The notes below the pieces were generated by a model that was not told the origin of the DNA, did not search any database, and was given only the letters and a program-made list of their open reading frames with translations. A program made the translations under genes and the position numbers. From assembly GCF_029207565.1 (NCBI RefSeq), contig NZ_JANCMW010000008.1, forward strand, positions 122,441 through 186,440: 64,000 nucleotides of DNA, given 5' to 3'. The stretch's first letter is position 1; every line of letters starts with the position of its first letter. Of the stretch, positions 8,642 to 17,386 are shown piece by piece. The DNA is from Marinobacter iranensis (GTDB taxonomy: Bacteria; Pseudomonadota; Gammaproteobacteria; Pseudomonadales; Oleiphilaceae).

Positions 8642-8660
8642 GTTCGGCGCCGGCTGGGTT

Positions 8661-8690
8661 GTCGGATTACGCTGCGCTAATCCGACCTAC
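8661..8690 (+). repeat. REP-like palindrome, copy 1
   Basis: Inverted arms GTCGGATTA (8661-8669) and TAATCCGAC (8678-8686) around an eight-base centre, followed by CTAC. It sits in the short gap between two convergent genes. The same unit recurs at 31685-31715 and 31743-31773, and a changed version is at 47735-47770. It is probably a dispersed REP/BIME-type element; no transposase is nearby. Confidence 0.8.
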
Positions 8691-8719
8691 GTTATTCCGG
8701 CCTACGGGTAGAGAGGCCG

Positions 8720-9124
8720 TTACTTGCGGGCAGTGTAGTCCTGGTAGGATTTTTCTTCTACGAAGCGGGAACCCAGCGCCAGGTTAACTTCTTTTTTGAT
8801 GGCGGCGCGTTTGTCGTTGGTGACATAAACGGCGCGGGCCAGTTCGATGAACTTCGGGCCGAAGTCCTGAGCGGCTTCCTGGTCACGGATGTCGTCTTCG
8901 ATTTCCCAGAGCTCTTCGTTGACCGCCTTCAGTTGGGTGCGCAGATCGGCAATTGCCGCCTGGTCCTGTACGGCTTCATTCCAGGTGGCGCTCAGCTCGT
9001 CCAGTTCCAGACGAACGTTCCTGACCTTCTCGGGGTCTGCAATCCGTTCGGATTTGATCTCCAGGATGGTGATCTTGTCCAGTACTTCGCCGAAGGAGAC
9101 CGGCACTTTGATAACGTCTGCCAT
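8720..9124 (-). CDS. DUF6165 family protein, unknown function
   Basis: A 134-residue soluble, charged, mainly helical protein beginning MADVIKVPVSFGEVLDKITI. The middle is rich in Glu, Lys, Leu and Asp with heptad-like spacing and could form a helical hairpin. There is no signal peptide, membrane segment or cysteine. I recognise it as DUF6165, a small family often seen beside LPS or surface glycan genes; this placement is from memory and is moderately sure. It lies between the GT9 gene (convergent) and ilvE (upstream, same strand), so its own neighbourhood only partly supports an envelope role. Its molecular function is unknown. Confidence 0.75.
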   Translation of the reverse strand: MADVIKVPVSFGEVLDKITILEIKSERIADPEKVRNVRLELDELSATWNEAVQDQAAIADLRTQLKAVNEELWEIEDDIRDQEAAQDFGPKFIELARAVYVTNDKRAAIKKEVNLALGSRFVEEKSYQDYTARK

Positions 9125-9161
9125 TTGCTCGTCCTGCAGGTGTTGTTAGTGGAGCACGGCG

Positions 9162-10088
9162 TTAGCCGTTGACCGCTGTGAGCCAGTGGGAATGCGCTGC
9201 ACTCTTGCCCTTCACGGCGTCGAAATACATGCCCTGCAGCTTCTCGGTCAGCGGGCCGCGCTTGCCGGCGCCGATTACACGGCCGTCCAGTTCACGGATC
9301 GGCAGCACCTCGGCAGCAGTGCCGGTAAAGAAGGCTTCATCCGCAACGTAGACTTCGTCCCGGGTTATGCGGCGTTCTTTCACCGGAATGTTCAGCTCCC
9401 TGGCAAAATCCAGGATGGTCTGGCGGGTGATACCTTCCAGGCAGGAAGTCAGCTCTGGAGTATGCAGAATGCCATCACGCATGATGAAAATGTTCTCGCC
9501 GGAACCCTCCGCCACATAACCCTCATTGTCCAGCAGCAGGGCTTCTTCGCAGCCGCTGGCGATGGCCTCGTTCAGGGCCAGCATGGAATTGATATAGTTG
9601 CCGTTGGCCTTCGCCTTACACATGGTGATGTTGACGTGGTGACGGGTGTAGGACGACGTACGAACCTTGATACCCAGTTCCTTCGCTTCCGGGGACATGT
9701 ACGACGGCCAGCTCCAGGCGGCCACCATTACGTGAACCTTCAGGTTGTCGGCACGCAAACCCATGCCTTCAGAGCCGAGAAACACCATCGGGCGCAGGTA
9801 GGCTTCGTCCAGATTGTTCTCGCGTACCGCGGCACACTGGGCGGCATTGAGCTCATCCTTGCTGAACGGCATGGTCATGTTGAGGATATGGGCAGAGCGG
9901 AACAGGCGATCGGTATGCTCTTTCATGCGGAAAATCGCGGCGCCCTTCTCTGTGCTGTAGGCACGCACACCTTCGAAACAGCCCAGGCCGTAATGCAGGG
10001 TGTGAGTCAGCACATGAGTTTTGGCTTCCCGCCAGGGAACCATTTCACCATCCAGCCAGATCAGGCCATCGCGATCAGCCATCGACAT
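9162..10088 (-). CDS. ilvE: Branched-chain amino acid aminotransferase IlvE
   Basis: A 308-residue fold-type IV PLP transaminase that makes leucine, isoleucine and valine from their 2-oxo acids with glutamate as donor. The segment CKAKANGNYINSMLAL contains the PLP lysine, and GYVAEGSGENIFI is the phosphate-binding signature. The ITRQTILDFARE and FFTGTAAEVLPI blocks are also typical. The start is ATG at 10088, eight bases after AGGAG. The downstream DUF6165 gene follows after 37 bases. Length equals the E. coli enzyme (309). D-amino acid aminotransferase and ADC lyase share the fold but lack this pattern. Confidence 0.95.
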   Translation of the reverse strand: MSMADRDGLIWLDGEMVPWREAKTHVLTHTLHYGLGCFEGVRAYSTEKGAAIFRMKEHTDRLFRSAHILNMTMPFSKDELNAAQCAAVRENNLDEAYLRPMVFLGSEGMGLRADNLKVHVMVAAWSWPSYMSPEAKELGIKVRTSSYTRHHVNITMCKAKANGNYINSMLALNEAIASGCEEALLLDNEGYVAEGSGENIFIMRDGILHTPELTSCLEGITRQTILDFARELNIPVKERRITRDEVYVADEAFFTGTAAEVLPIRELDGRVIGAGKRGPLTEKLQGMYFDAVKGKSAAHSHWLTAVNG

Positions 10089-10175
10089 TGTTTCTGCTCC
10101 TAAAGCGCTCTTTTCGGGAAACCGGCATTCTAGCAGGAAAACCCGGGCTTACGAAGAGGCGTCATCGCCCTTTCA

Positions 10176-13082
10176 TCAACCCAGCATCACCCGTTTCCAC
10201 ATACTCTGAATGTAGTCACGTTCGTCGGGAAACGCATCGCCCGCCACCTGGCTGTTCAGGTTCTGTAATGCCCGCCGGTGAATGGTGGACCGCAGGGTAA
10301 TAAAGGCCTCGCGCAATTTCTCCGTATCTTCAACCGGCAAAACCCCGGCCCGGCCCAGCTCTTCCATCTGACGGATATTATCGGACCACTGAGTCAGTTC
10401 TGGATGTTCGGAGCACCAGGCCAGCATCAGGTACTGCACCATAAACTCGATATCGATAATGCCGCCGTAGTCATGCTTGATATGGAAAACCTCTGGCTCT
10501 TTACCCTCAGTGTGTGGCGTGCCCAGCGCCGTACGCATTTTCTCGCGCATGCCGACCACCTCCTCCCGCAACTTATCCCGGTCCCGGGCCTGACACAGTA
10601 TGTCGGCGCGTAGCTTTTCAAAGGCTTCCAGCGTTTCCCTGCAGCCGGCCACGCCACGAGCGCGGGCCAGGGCCTGGTGCTCCCAAGTCCAGGCATCATT
10701 GCGCTGGTACTTTTCGAAGGCGGCCAGGGTACTGACCAGCAGTCCCGAACTGCCGGACGGGCGCAGGCGCATGTCCACTTCATAGAGCTGACCGGAAGGC
10801 GTCTGGGTATTAAGGATATGCACAATGCGCTGGCCCAGCCGTGTATAGAACACCGCGTTGTCGATGGGCTTGTCACCATCCGTCGACTGCTCAGGGTCGG
10901 CATCGTGGATGAAGACCAGGTCCAGGTCCGAGGTGTAGCCCAGCTCGATACCACCCAGTTTGCCGTACCCAACGATGGCGAAATCGGTATCACAGACAGA
11001 GCCGTCCTTGCGCCGGGGATAACCATGGCGGCTGACCAGGTTGGCAAAAGCAACGTCCACCACATGGTCCAGCACCACCTCACCAATCCAGGTCAGATAG
11101 TCACTGACTTTCATTAAGGGCAGGGTTTCGCGGATTTCCGAAGCAGCCACCCGCAGGATGTGAGCCTTCTTGAAGTGCCGCAGGGTTTCCATCTGCTCTT
11201 CAAGATCTTCGTAGGGAATCCGCAACATTTGCTGGCGCAGGTCGTCCTGGAGCTCGGTTTTCGCCGGGGGCTTGTAGAGGCTCTCTGCGTTCAGGAGCTC
11301 GTCGAGCAGAAGAGGTGTTTCCGCCAGTTGGCTGGCAATCCAGGGGCTCTCACTGCAAAGGCGGACCAACTGGGCACGCGCCCCGGGGTTTTCCAGCAGC
11401 AGCACCATGTAGGCGGTCCTGCGAAGAATGGCTTCAACCAGTTGCAGCACTCGCGACAAGGTCTGGGACGGGCCTTCCACGTGAGTAAGCGCTTCCAGCA
11501 ACACCGGCATGAACTTGTTGAGCCTGTGCCGCCCCTGGGTTTGCAGCGTTTGCAGGGTACGTGTTCCGCGAAGCTCACTCAGGGCGGAATGACTGCCGTC
11601 CGGGTCCTCAAAGCCTTGCTCACGGAGCCAGACCGTTGCGGCCTCCTCATCCATTTCCCCCAGCCAGAGTTCCTGCCAGCCCTCATCAAGCACCGCTGTT
11701 TCGTGCTCTTCATCTTCGATGGCGATAATATCCGCGAAGTGGGTAGCCACCTTCTCCCGATGCTGCTCAAGCTTCGCAACACAGGCGGCCCAGTCGTCAA
11801 ACCCCATTATCAGCGCAACGCGGGCCCGGGAGAGGTCGTCTTCGGGCAACAGTTGGGTCTGCTTGTCCTCCATACCTTGAAGCGCATGCTCCAGATTGCG
11901 GAGGAAGACGTAAGCGGCCTTCAGCTCTTTCACCACCTGTGGTGGCAGCAATTCCAACTCCTCAAGTTCTTTCAGGATCACCAGCAGTTCCCGCTGTTGC
12001 AGCTCCCGATCACGGCCACCCCGAATCAGTTGGAACGCCTGGACCACGAACTCAATCTCGCGAATACCCCCATTGCCGAGTTTGATGTTGTTTTCCAGAC
12101 CCTTGCGACGCACTTCGCGGCTGATCATGGACTTCATGCTGCGCAGGGATTCAAACGCGCTGAAATCAATGTACTTGCGGTAGACAAAGGGCTTCAGGCT
12201 GTCCATCAACACCTGCCCGGCCTGTTGGTCCCCAGCCACGACCCGGGCCTTGACCATGGCGTAGCGCTCCCAGTCCCGGCCCTGATCCTGATAATAGGTT
12301 TCCAGTGCAGCAAAGCTCAGGGCCAGCGCCCCACTTTGCCCGTAAGGGCGCAGACGCATGTCCACGCGGAACACGAAGCCGTCAGCGGTGATCTGGTCCA
12401 GTGCCTGAATCAGTCGCTGCCCCAGTCGGATAAAGAACTGTTGATTATCAATCGAACGGCGCCCACCACGGGTTTCGCCCTTGCCGGGGAACGCGAAGAT
12501 CAGGTCGATATCGGAAGAAACGTTGAGTTCGTGCCCGCCCAGTTTGCCCATGCCCAGGACAATCAACGGCTGCGGGCCCTCTTTGCCTGTGGCGGGATTA
12601 ATTCCCCAGGGGGTTCCTGACTGCTCGCAGGTGTCGTCATACAACCAGTCCAGAGCACCCTGGATGCAGGTATCGGCAAAGGCACTGGCAGCCGTCATGG
12701 TTTCGGCCAGATCCGCCCAACGCATCAGGTCCCGCCAGATAATCCGGAACTGGATTTCCATCCGGAAGCGCCTCAACGCAATGTGGAGGCTACTTTCATC
12801 AGTCACATCCGCAAGGAACTCCTGCCAGCGCTGGTGCAGATAATCAGGGGTTGTAGGCTCCGTCAGCGGCCGGGACCGGCACAACGATGCCACCTGCCCT
12901 GAATGACGCTCCAGGGTTTGTCGCAGAAACAGACTACGGGCCATAGCCTGGGCCGCATCATCATCGGAAACACCACCAGAGCCACTCAGGTATTCGGGCA
13001 CACCCTCGGGAAACACCGAAGGCCAAATTCCACCAACCTCGTCAGCCAACACCTTCGGTAAGGAGCGCCAAGGCTCGGACAT
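10176..13082 (-). CDS. glnE: Bifunctional glutamine synthetase adenylyltransferase/adenylyl-removing enzyme GlnE
   Basis: A 968-residue enzyme that adds AMP to, and removes it from, the regulatory tyrosine of glutamine synthetase, under PII control. Two nucleotidyltransferase domains are visible: GMGKLGGHELNVSSDIDLIF in the N-terminal (deadenylylating) half and GYGKLGGIELGYTSDLDLVF in the C-terminal (adenylylating) half. The frame is open to 13211, but I chose ATG at 13082 because CAGGGG stands nine bases upstream and the longer version would run into the divergent channel gene at 13164. E. coli GlnE has 946 residues. The target GlnA is encoded in this window at 20821. Confidence 0.95.
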   Translation of the reverse strand: MSEPWRSLPKVLADEVGGIWPSVFPEGVPEYLSGSGGVSDDDAAQAMARSLFLRQTLERHSGQVASLCRSRPLTEPTTPDYLHQRWQEFLADVTDESSLHIALRRFRMEIQFRIIWRDLMRWADLAETMTAASAFADTCIQGALDWLYDDTCEQSGTPWGINPATGKEGPQPLIVLGMGKLGGHELNVSSDIDLIFAFPGKGETRGGRRSIDNQQFFIRLGQRLIQALDQITADGFVFRVDMRLRPYGQSGALALSFAALETYYQDQGRDWERYAMVKARVVAGDQQAGQVLMDSLKPFVYRKYIDFSAFESLRSMKSMISREVRRKGLENNIKLGNGGIREIEFVVQAFQLIRGGRDRELQQRELLVILKELEELELLPPQVVKELKAAYVFLRNLEHALQGMEDKQTQLLPEDDLSRARVALIMGFDDWAACVAKLEQHREKVATHFADIIAIEDEEHETAVLDEGWQELWLGEMDEEAATVWLREQGFEDPDGSHSALSELRGTRTLQTLQTQGRHRLNKFMPVLLEALTHVEGPSQTLSRVLQLVEAILRRTAYMVLLLENPGARAQLVRLCSESPWIASQLAETPLLLDELLNAESLYKPPAKTELQDDLRQQMLRIPYEDLEEQMETLRHFKKAHILRVAASEIRETLPLMKVSDYLTWIGEVVLDHVVDVAFANLVSRHGYPRRKDGSVCDTDFAIVGYGKLGGIELGYTSDLDLVFIHDADPEQSTDGDKPIDNAVFYTRLGQRIVHILNTQTPSGQLYEVDMRLRPSGSSGLLVSTLAAFEKYQRNDAWTWEHQALARARGVAGCRETLEAFEKLRADILCQARDRDKLREEVVGMREKMRTALGTPHTEGKEPEVFHIKHDYGGIIDIEFMVQYLMLAWCSEHPELTQWSDNIRQMEELGRAGVLPVEDTEKLREAFITLRSTIHRRALQNLNSQVAGDAFPDERDYIQSMWKRVMLG

Positions 13083-13163
13083 AATGCAAACCCCTGTGTC
13101 TCTGTTATATTTCCCGTACTGTATAACGAACTCTCCCCCGACTGAACCGTTGTAAGGACACCG

Positions 13164-14339
13164 ATGCAGAGGAATCGCCGGCCGCTGAACCCGGAACATC
13201 AGCTTTCCCACCTCCCCATGTCCGGGATTATCCGGTCCCGCATCAAGCGGCTTTTCACCATTCTGGGAGGGCTGCTGGCTGCCCAGATAACGCTTATCTG
13301 GCTGGTTGAGGATCTCACCCTGTTCGAGTCTACGTGGATGACCATGACCACGCTGGTAACAGTGGGCTACGGTGATTTTGCACCAGAGACCTATATAGGC
13401 AGAATCAGCACCATCTTCGTCATGTTTATTGGGGCAATCACTCTGTTAACACTGATCGTCAGTGATTATATTGAATACCGGTTCTATCGCCGGGAACGTA
13501 TCTTAACCGGACGCTGGATATACGCCATGAAAGACCACATCGTGATCATCAACACGCCACAGACCGGCGGCGAACAGTATTTTTCGCGCTTTGCTTCCCA
13601 GGTGCGGGCCGTGCCGGGCTATGAAACCGTTCCAATCATGATACTGACCCGGCAGTTTCCCTCCGGCCTGCCTCCTGAATTGTCGGACAACGGCCTGGTG
13701 CACTTCCATGGTTCCGGTAGCGACCCGGCCGCACTGAAGGCTGTTCACGCCGGAGGTGCCCGGCATATCATCGTGTTGGCAGCCGACGAGTCGGACCCTT
13801 CCTCCGACAGCCTGACTTTTGACATTGCCCACCGGCTCAGTGAAGCCAACCTCGGGCAGAAAGTCACGGTGGAATGTGTTCGGGATGAAAACCGTGGCCG
13901 CTTTACCGCAGTGGGGGTTCGCACTGTGATCAGACCGGTTCGAACCTATCCGGAGATTATGGTGCGCTCCGTGGTTGCACCCGGGTCAGAAAAAGTACTG
14001 GAAGACCTCTTCAACTATCAGCACGACCACCCCCATCGCTACGAAATCGATCTGGACGATCTGACCTGGGCGGACATCGTCAGCGCTCTCATTCGTCATG
14101 GCATCGGCACTGCACTGGCCTATATTGACGAGAACAACGACGTAGTCTGCCACCCACCCGCTGATGAAGAAATTGAAGGCAAGGGGCTGATCGTACTGGT
14201 GAAGTCTGTTGAAACACCGGACGTCGAGATGGTGAAAGAAGCCCTGGCCCACTACCGCGAATTCATAAGAAAATGGCACGAACTCCATAACCAGGTATTG
14301 GAGGAAGAAGCCAGCACAGCCAAGACGGCAGACTCGTAA
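13164..14339 (+). CDS. Two-TM potassium channel with RCK (TrkA-N) domain
   Basis: A 391-residue inner-membrane ion channel. A first membrane helix lies near residues 28-48, then a pore loop with the potassium selectivity filter TVGYGD at 66-71, then a second helix around 78-100. The rest is cytoplasmic with a Rossmann-like RCK domain (HIVIINTPQTGGE, HIIVLAADES) and a probable second half that would bind ligand. This resembles MthK/Kch-type channels. The start ATG at 13164 follows AAGGA. It is divergent from glnE. Its stop codon touches the stop of the opposite gene with no base between. The gating ligand is unknown. Confidence 0.88.
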   Translation: MQRNRRPLNPEHQLSHLPMSGIIRSRIKRLFTILGGLLAAQITLIWLVEDLTLFESTWMTMTTLVTVGYGDFAPETYIGRISTIFVMFIGAITLLTLIVSDYIEYRFYRRERILTGRWIYAMKDHIVIINTPQTGGEQYFSRFASQVRAVPGYETVPIMILTRQFPSGLPPELSDNGLVHFHGSGSDPAALKAVHAGGARHIIVLAADESDPSSDSLTFDIAHRLSEANLGQKVTVECVRDENRGRFTAVGVRTVIRPVRTYPEIMVRSVVAPGSEKVLEDLFNYQHDHPHRYEIDLDDLTWADIVSALIRHGIGTALAYIDENNDVVCHPPADEEIEGKGLIVLVKSVETPDVEMVKEALAHYREFIRKWHELHNQVLEEEASTAKTADS

Positions 14340-15197
14340 CTACGCCCCCGCAATCGCCAACTGGAGCTGCCCAAGCTCCTTGCGCAACTCCACATCGTTG
14401 ACAGCGACACCACTTATCAACGAACGGACCACTCGCTGGTAATGCACATAGACGCCGCGTTCACCTGCCAATCGACCAATCGCACCGAGGTCTTCCTCAT
14501 CAACCGGAACCGGCTGGCCGGTCAGCCATGACACGCTCAGGAGAAACAAAAAATCATTTACTGCCAGCTCTGACCCCCTCCCTACTTCAGGAACCGGACG
14601 ATACCGGCCGGCCAAGTGATACCCCTGTTCAGCCTTGCTGACAAGATTCAGGAACACCGGCACTTCATCCGCCAGCCGTCTGGCCCAGGACAGCAGCAAC
14701 GATTCATTCCCGGCCTTGAGTTCAAATTCAATCTCATTAAGTGGGCACGACTTGCCTCCTGCCACGATCTCACCAGAATCAATAGCCACCTCAATCAAGC
14801 TCTCGCCCTGCTCAATCATAATCACGCGGCGCTGAAAGTTAGTCTCGAACACCGGTTGCAGTTCGGCCAGGTTCACACTCTGCCCCACGGGCGTATCCGC
14901 AATCAGCCCCATGTTGAGTTTTGTGCCAATCAGCGGCCATTCCCACTCCTGCCGACGGTGGGCACCGTCCGCGAATTCGCCGCGGGTTTTCAGAGTCTGG
15001 ATGTACTTGTCGCCCATTCTGCGAATTCGCAGGGCAATTTTCTGCCTATTGAGATCTCCACCTGGCGTGTCGTAATAGGTGTTACCCAACTGCAGGGTCT
15101 CTTGCGCATGGGTATTTCGCTGGCTTAGCAACCAGGCAACGGCCCGGTCGAGATCAGACTGCGCCACGCTGAGCTTGATTTCCAGTTCCTGGGCCAT
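14340..15197 (-). CDS. CYTH domain protein (inorganic triphosphatase type)
   Basis: A 285-residue protein with an N-terminal CYTH tunnel-fold domain. The signature ExExK appears as ELEIK at residues 4-8, followed by YYDTPGGDLNRQKIALRIRR and later ELQPVFETNFQRR and EIEFELKAG blocks. In E. coli the YgiF-type relative hydrolyses inorganic triphosphate with metal. The C-terminal 80 residues are less conserved and too short for a full CHAD domain. The frame opens at 15236, but ATG at 15197 follows AGGAGGGG closely and begins exactly at the CYTH motif, so I prefer it. The substrate here is not shown by sequence. Confidence 0.82.
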   Translation of the reverse strand: MAQELEIKLSVAQSDLDRAVAWLLSQRNTHAQETLQLGNTYYDTPGGDLNRQKIALRIRRMGDKYIQTLKTRGEFADGAHRRQEWEWPLIGTKLNMGLIADTPVGQSVNLAELQPVFETNFQRRVIMIEQGESLIEVAIDSGEIVAGGKSCPLNEIEFELKAGNESLLLSWARRLADEVPVFLNLVSKAEQGYHLAGRYRPVPEVGRGSELAVNDFLFLLSVSWLTGQPVPVDEEDLGAIGRLAGERGVYVHYQRVVRSLISGVAVNDVELRKELGQLQLAIAGA

Positions 15198-15235
15198 CGC
15201 CCCTCCTGCCATGGGAAATTTGATATCAGCATACA

Positions 15236-15268
15236 TAAAAAAACCGGCGGCCCGAAGGCCGCCGGTTT
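15236..15268 (-). terminator. Rho-independent terminator of the porin gene
   Basis: A perfect 12-base stem (15241-15252 with 15257-15268) with loop CGAA. On the minus strand a run of seven T follows the stem. It lies 31 bases after the porin stop and keeps porin transcription out of the CYTH gene. Confidence 0.93.
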
Positions 15269-15299
15269 CCGACTACTTAGTGACTAGCTGGTTAGCTGA

Positions 15300-16337
15300 T
15301 CAGAAGTAGTAGACAGCACCAACAGAGGCAATGGAACGCTCGTCAGAGAAAGCGTCATCAGTGCCGTCGTCGTTGAGATCATAGCCATAAACTTCGTCAC
15401 CGCCACCCAGGTAGCCTTCGAAGTAAACGTACATGTGATCAGACAGGTTGTGCAGAGCCTGCAGGGTCACAGTAGAGGTTTCTGTGTCGTCAGCGTCGTC
15501 AGCTACGTTCATTTCGTAGGACAGGGCAAACTGGTTTGCGCCAACGGTGTAGTAGCCGATCACACCGTAAGTGTCAGACGCGTCCTTGGTGGTGTGGTAC
15601 TCACCAGTGACACGCAGAGCTCCAGCGTCGTAGCTGCCGCGCAGACCGTAGGTATTCTCGTTGTTTGCAGAGGAACCACCGTCGTTGGAGTCCATGGCAA
15701 CAGCCAGTTCCAGTGCGTCCATTTCATAGACAGCAGCCAGCTGGTAAGGATAGGACTTGTCGCCGCCTTTATCGGGCAAAGATGCATCGTCACCGTCGCC
15801 ATTGATCTGAACAGCGCCCCACAGACTCAGGCCGCCAAAAGACGGAGACATATACTGAACCAGGTCGCCTTCACCGGTGGTGTAGTCCGCACCGATGTTC
15901 AAGGTAGCAACTTCATAGTACTGGGAGATCTCGTCAACGGCGCGCTCGTAGGTAGAGTCGTCAGAACCGACCCACACCTGACCAAAGCTGTCGCCTTTCA
16001 CACCGATATAGGCTTCGTCGAGATCTTCAAGACCGGATTCCTGATCTTTGTCGTCAGCGGCCAGGCCTTCCAGCTCAAGCTTGAAAAAACCAGTGATGCC
16101 CGGAGCAATCTCATGGTCGTGCTTCACGCCCAGAGTTGAACCGTTATCGAAATGCTCCAGGGAAGAAGGACCACCGTCAATGTTGTCATGGGCGATAGCA
16201 TACTGAATGTTACCGTAAACGGTCGGCATGGAATCCATGCGCGCTGCCAGCTCGGAAGCGGAAGCGGTGGTCTGTGCCAGCGCGCTGCCGGAGAAAGTTG
16301 CGGCTGCAATAGCAGATGCGATGAGCGTTTTTTTCAT
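15300..16337 (-). CDS. Gram-negative outer-membrane porin
   Basis: A 345-residue trimeric-type general porin (porin_4/OmpC-like group). The N-terminus MKKTLIASAIAAATFSGSALA is a signal peptide with cleavage expected after residue 21. The mature part starts with a VYGNIQYAI strand and has alternating beta-strand character, many acidic loops (DDADDTETS, DEDQESG types) and a C-terminal aromatic, VGAVYYF, needed for BAM-assisted assembly. The strong acidity fits a marine organism. The frame is open further upstream, but ATG at 16337 follows AAGGAAG and starts the signal peptide. Ion or solute preference cannot be read. Confidence 0.9.
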   Translation of the reverse strand: MKKTLIASAIAAATFSGSALAQTTASASELAARMDSMPTVYGNIQYAIAHDNIDGGPSSLEHFDNGSTLGVKHDHEIAPGITGFFKLELEGLAADDKDQESGLEDLDEAYIGVKGDSFGQVWVGSDDSTYERAVDEISQYYEVATLNIGADYTTGEGDLVQYMSPSFGGLSLWGAVQINGDGDDASLPDKGGDKSYPYQLAAVYEMDALELAVAMDSNDGGSSANNENTYGLRGSYDAGALRVTGEYHTTKDASDTYGVIGYYTVGANQFALSYEMNVADDADDTETSTVTLQALHNLSDHMYVYFEGYLGGGDEVYGYDLNDDGTDDAFSDERSIASVGAVYYF

Positions 16338-16834
16338 GTTGCGTCTTCCTTTTTGAGTTAACTCAGGTTTTAGCGTCGGGTTAGGTTCCCGCTCTTCAGA
16401 CTTCACCAGTCGGGCTGGTTGAGCCCTATTCTGTGTATTGACCATGTCAATTTTGTGACAAGGCCATAACAATCCATTTTTCTTCTTTTTGCAAAGAGCT
16501 TGCCAGCTTCTTTTCAGCTCAGCCACTTACAGCGTCTTCTTAAGGCGCTGCGTGATGAACCTGTTTTAATACAATGATCTCAGGTTTGCAAATTTTTAAT
16601 CGGGCCTTTTTAGCTCAATTGGAATTAAAAGGGAATTTATTTATGTCAGATCGTGTTACTCGCTTCCGTATCACTCACTTTCAATTCCGAGGCCAGGATA
16701 GCTTTATTTTTTAAAAAACATCACCTTAAAATAACTTGACCCGATCACAGGCATATTGAAGAACAGCGGCCCCGGCCATCACTGCACCAGAAAAGACCAA
16801 CAACAGTTCCGTTGCGTCATAGTGAGGCGGCCTA
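16338..16834. other. Gap upstream of the porin gene, about 500 bases
   Basis: No convincing gene. The right half (about 16560-16750) is clearly AT-rich, as expected for a strong regulated promoter of an outer-membrane protein. A TTGACA (minus strand, 16445-16450) is visible, but no good -10 stands 16-18 bases further on. There is no clear terminator for dtd, which ends at 16835. Confidence 0.6.
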
Positions 16835-17299
16835 TTAACCACGTCCGGGCGCACCTTCAACTTCCAGAAGAAAGGTTACCGGCCCGTCATTCACCAATGC
16901 CACCTTCATGTCCGCACCAAACTGCCCCTGGCCAACATGTCCTGCGCCCAAATGCGCTTCAGATAACGCCACAAACTCATGAAACAACGCTTGCGCATGA
17001 TCCGGACGCGCAGCAGCAGAAAAGCCGGGGCGAGACCCCGATCGGGTATCGGCAGCAAGTGTAAACTGGGGAACAACAAGGAGGGAGCCGCCTGTATCAA
17101 GCAGGCTGCGATTCATCCGTCCCTGGTCATCGGAAAAAACCCGATAACCAAGTATTTTCCGACACAGATCCTGTACCGCCCCGGAATCATCCGATCTTTC
17201 GACGCCAAGCAGCAGCAACAGCCCTGCGGGGATCTCCGAGATGGTCTCATCGTCGACGGTGACGCTTGCGTGGGTAACTCGCTGTATCAGCCCTTTCAT
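16835..17299 (-). CDS. dtd: D-aminoacyl-tRNA deacylase Dtd
   Basis: A 154-residue cytoplasmic proofreading enzyme that removes D-amino acids (and glycine from tRNA-Ala) from mischarged tRNA. Both family signatures are present: [13 protein letters not shown] (SQFTL-type motif) in the middle, and VNDGPVTF (Gly-cisPro motif, GPVT) near the C-terminus. The start ATG at 17299 follows AGGGAG by six bases; the open frame continues a little further upstream. The C-terminus [10 protein letters not shown] is slightly longer than E. coli Dtd (145 residues). It follows the pip gene on the same strand after 87 bases. Confidence 0.95.
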   Translation of the reverse strand: MKGLIQRVTHASVTVDDETISEIPAGLLLLLGVERSDDSGAVQDLCRKILGYRVFSDDQGRMNRSLLDTGGSLLVVPQFTLAADTRSGSRPGFSAAARPDHAQALFHEFVALSEAHLGAGHVGQGQFGADMKVALVNDGPVTFLLEVEGAPGRG

Positions 17300-17386
17300 T
17301 AAGCTCCCTGCTGAAGGACTCAAATTTCGAGACGGAGTTTATCCACGCAACAGGCGAACCGCAACCTTCTTCAAGTGAAAAGTGGA

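Noticed and set aside
11160..12620. Long plus-strand open frame (486 codons) inside glnE
   Set aside because: It is the antisense of a strongly conserved gene, low in recognisable motifs and rich in Gln/His/Leu, as expected from reverse reading of GC-biased codons.
16437..16470. TTGACA before the porin as its -35
   Set aside because: No acceptable -10 at 16-18 bases; mentioned only in the gap entry.
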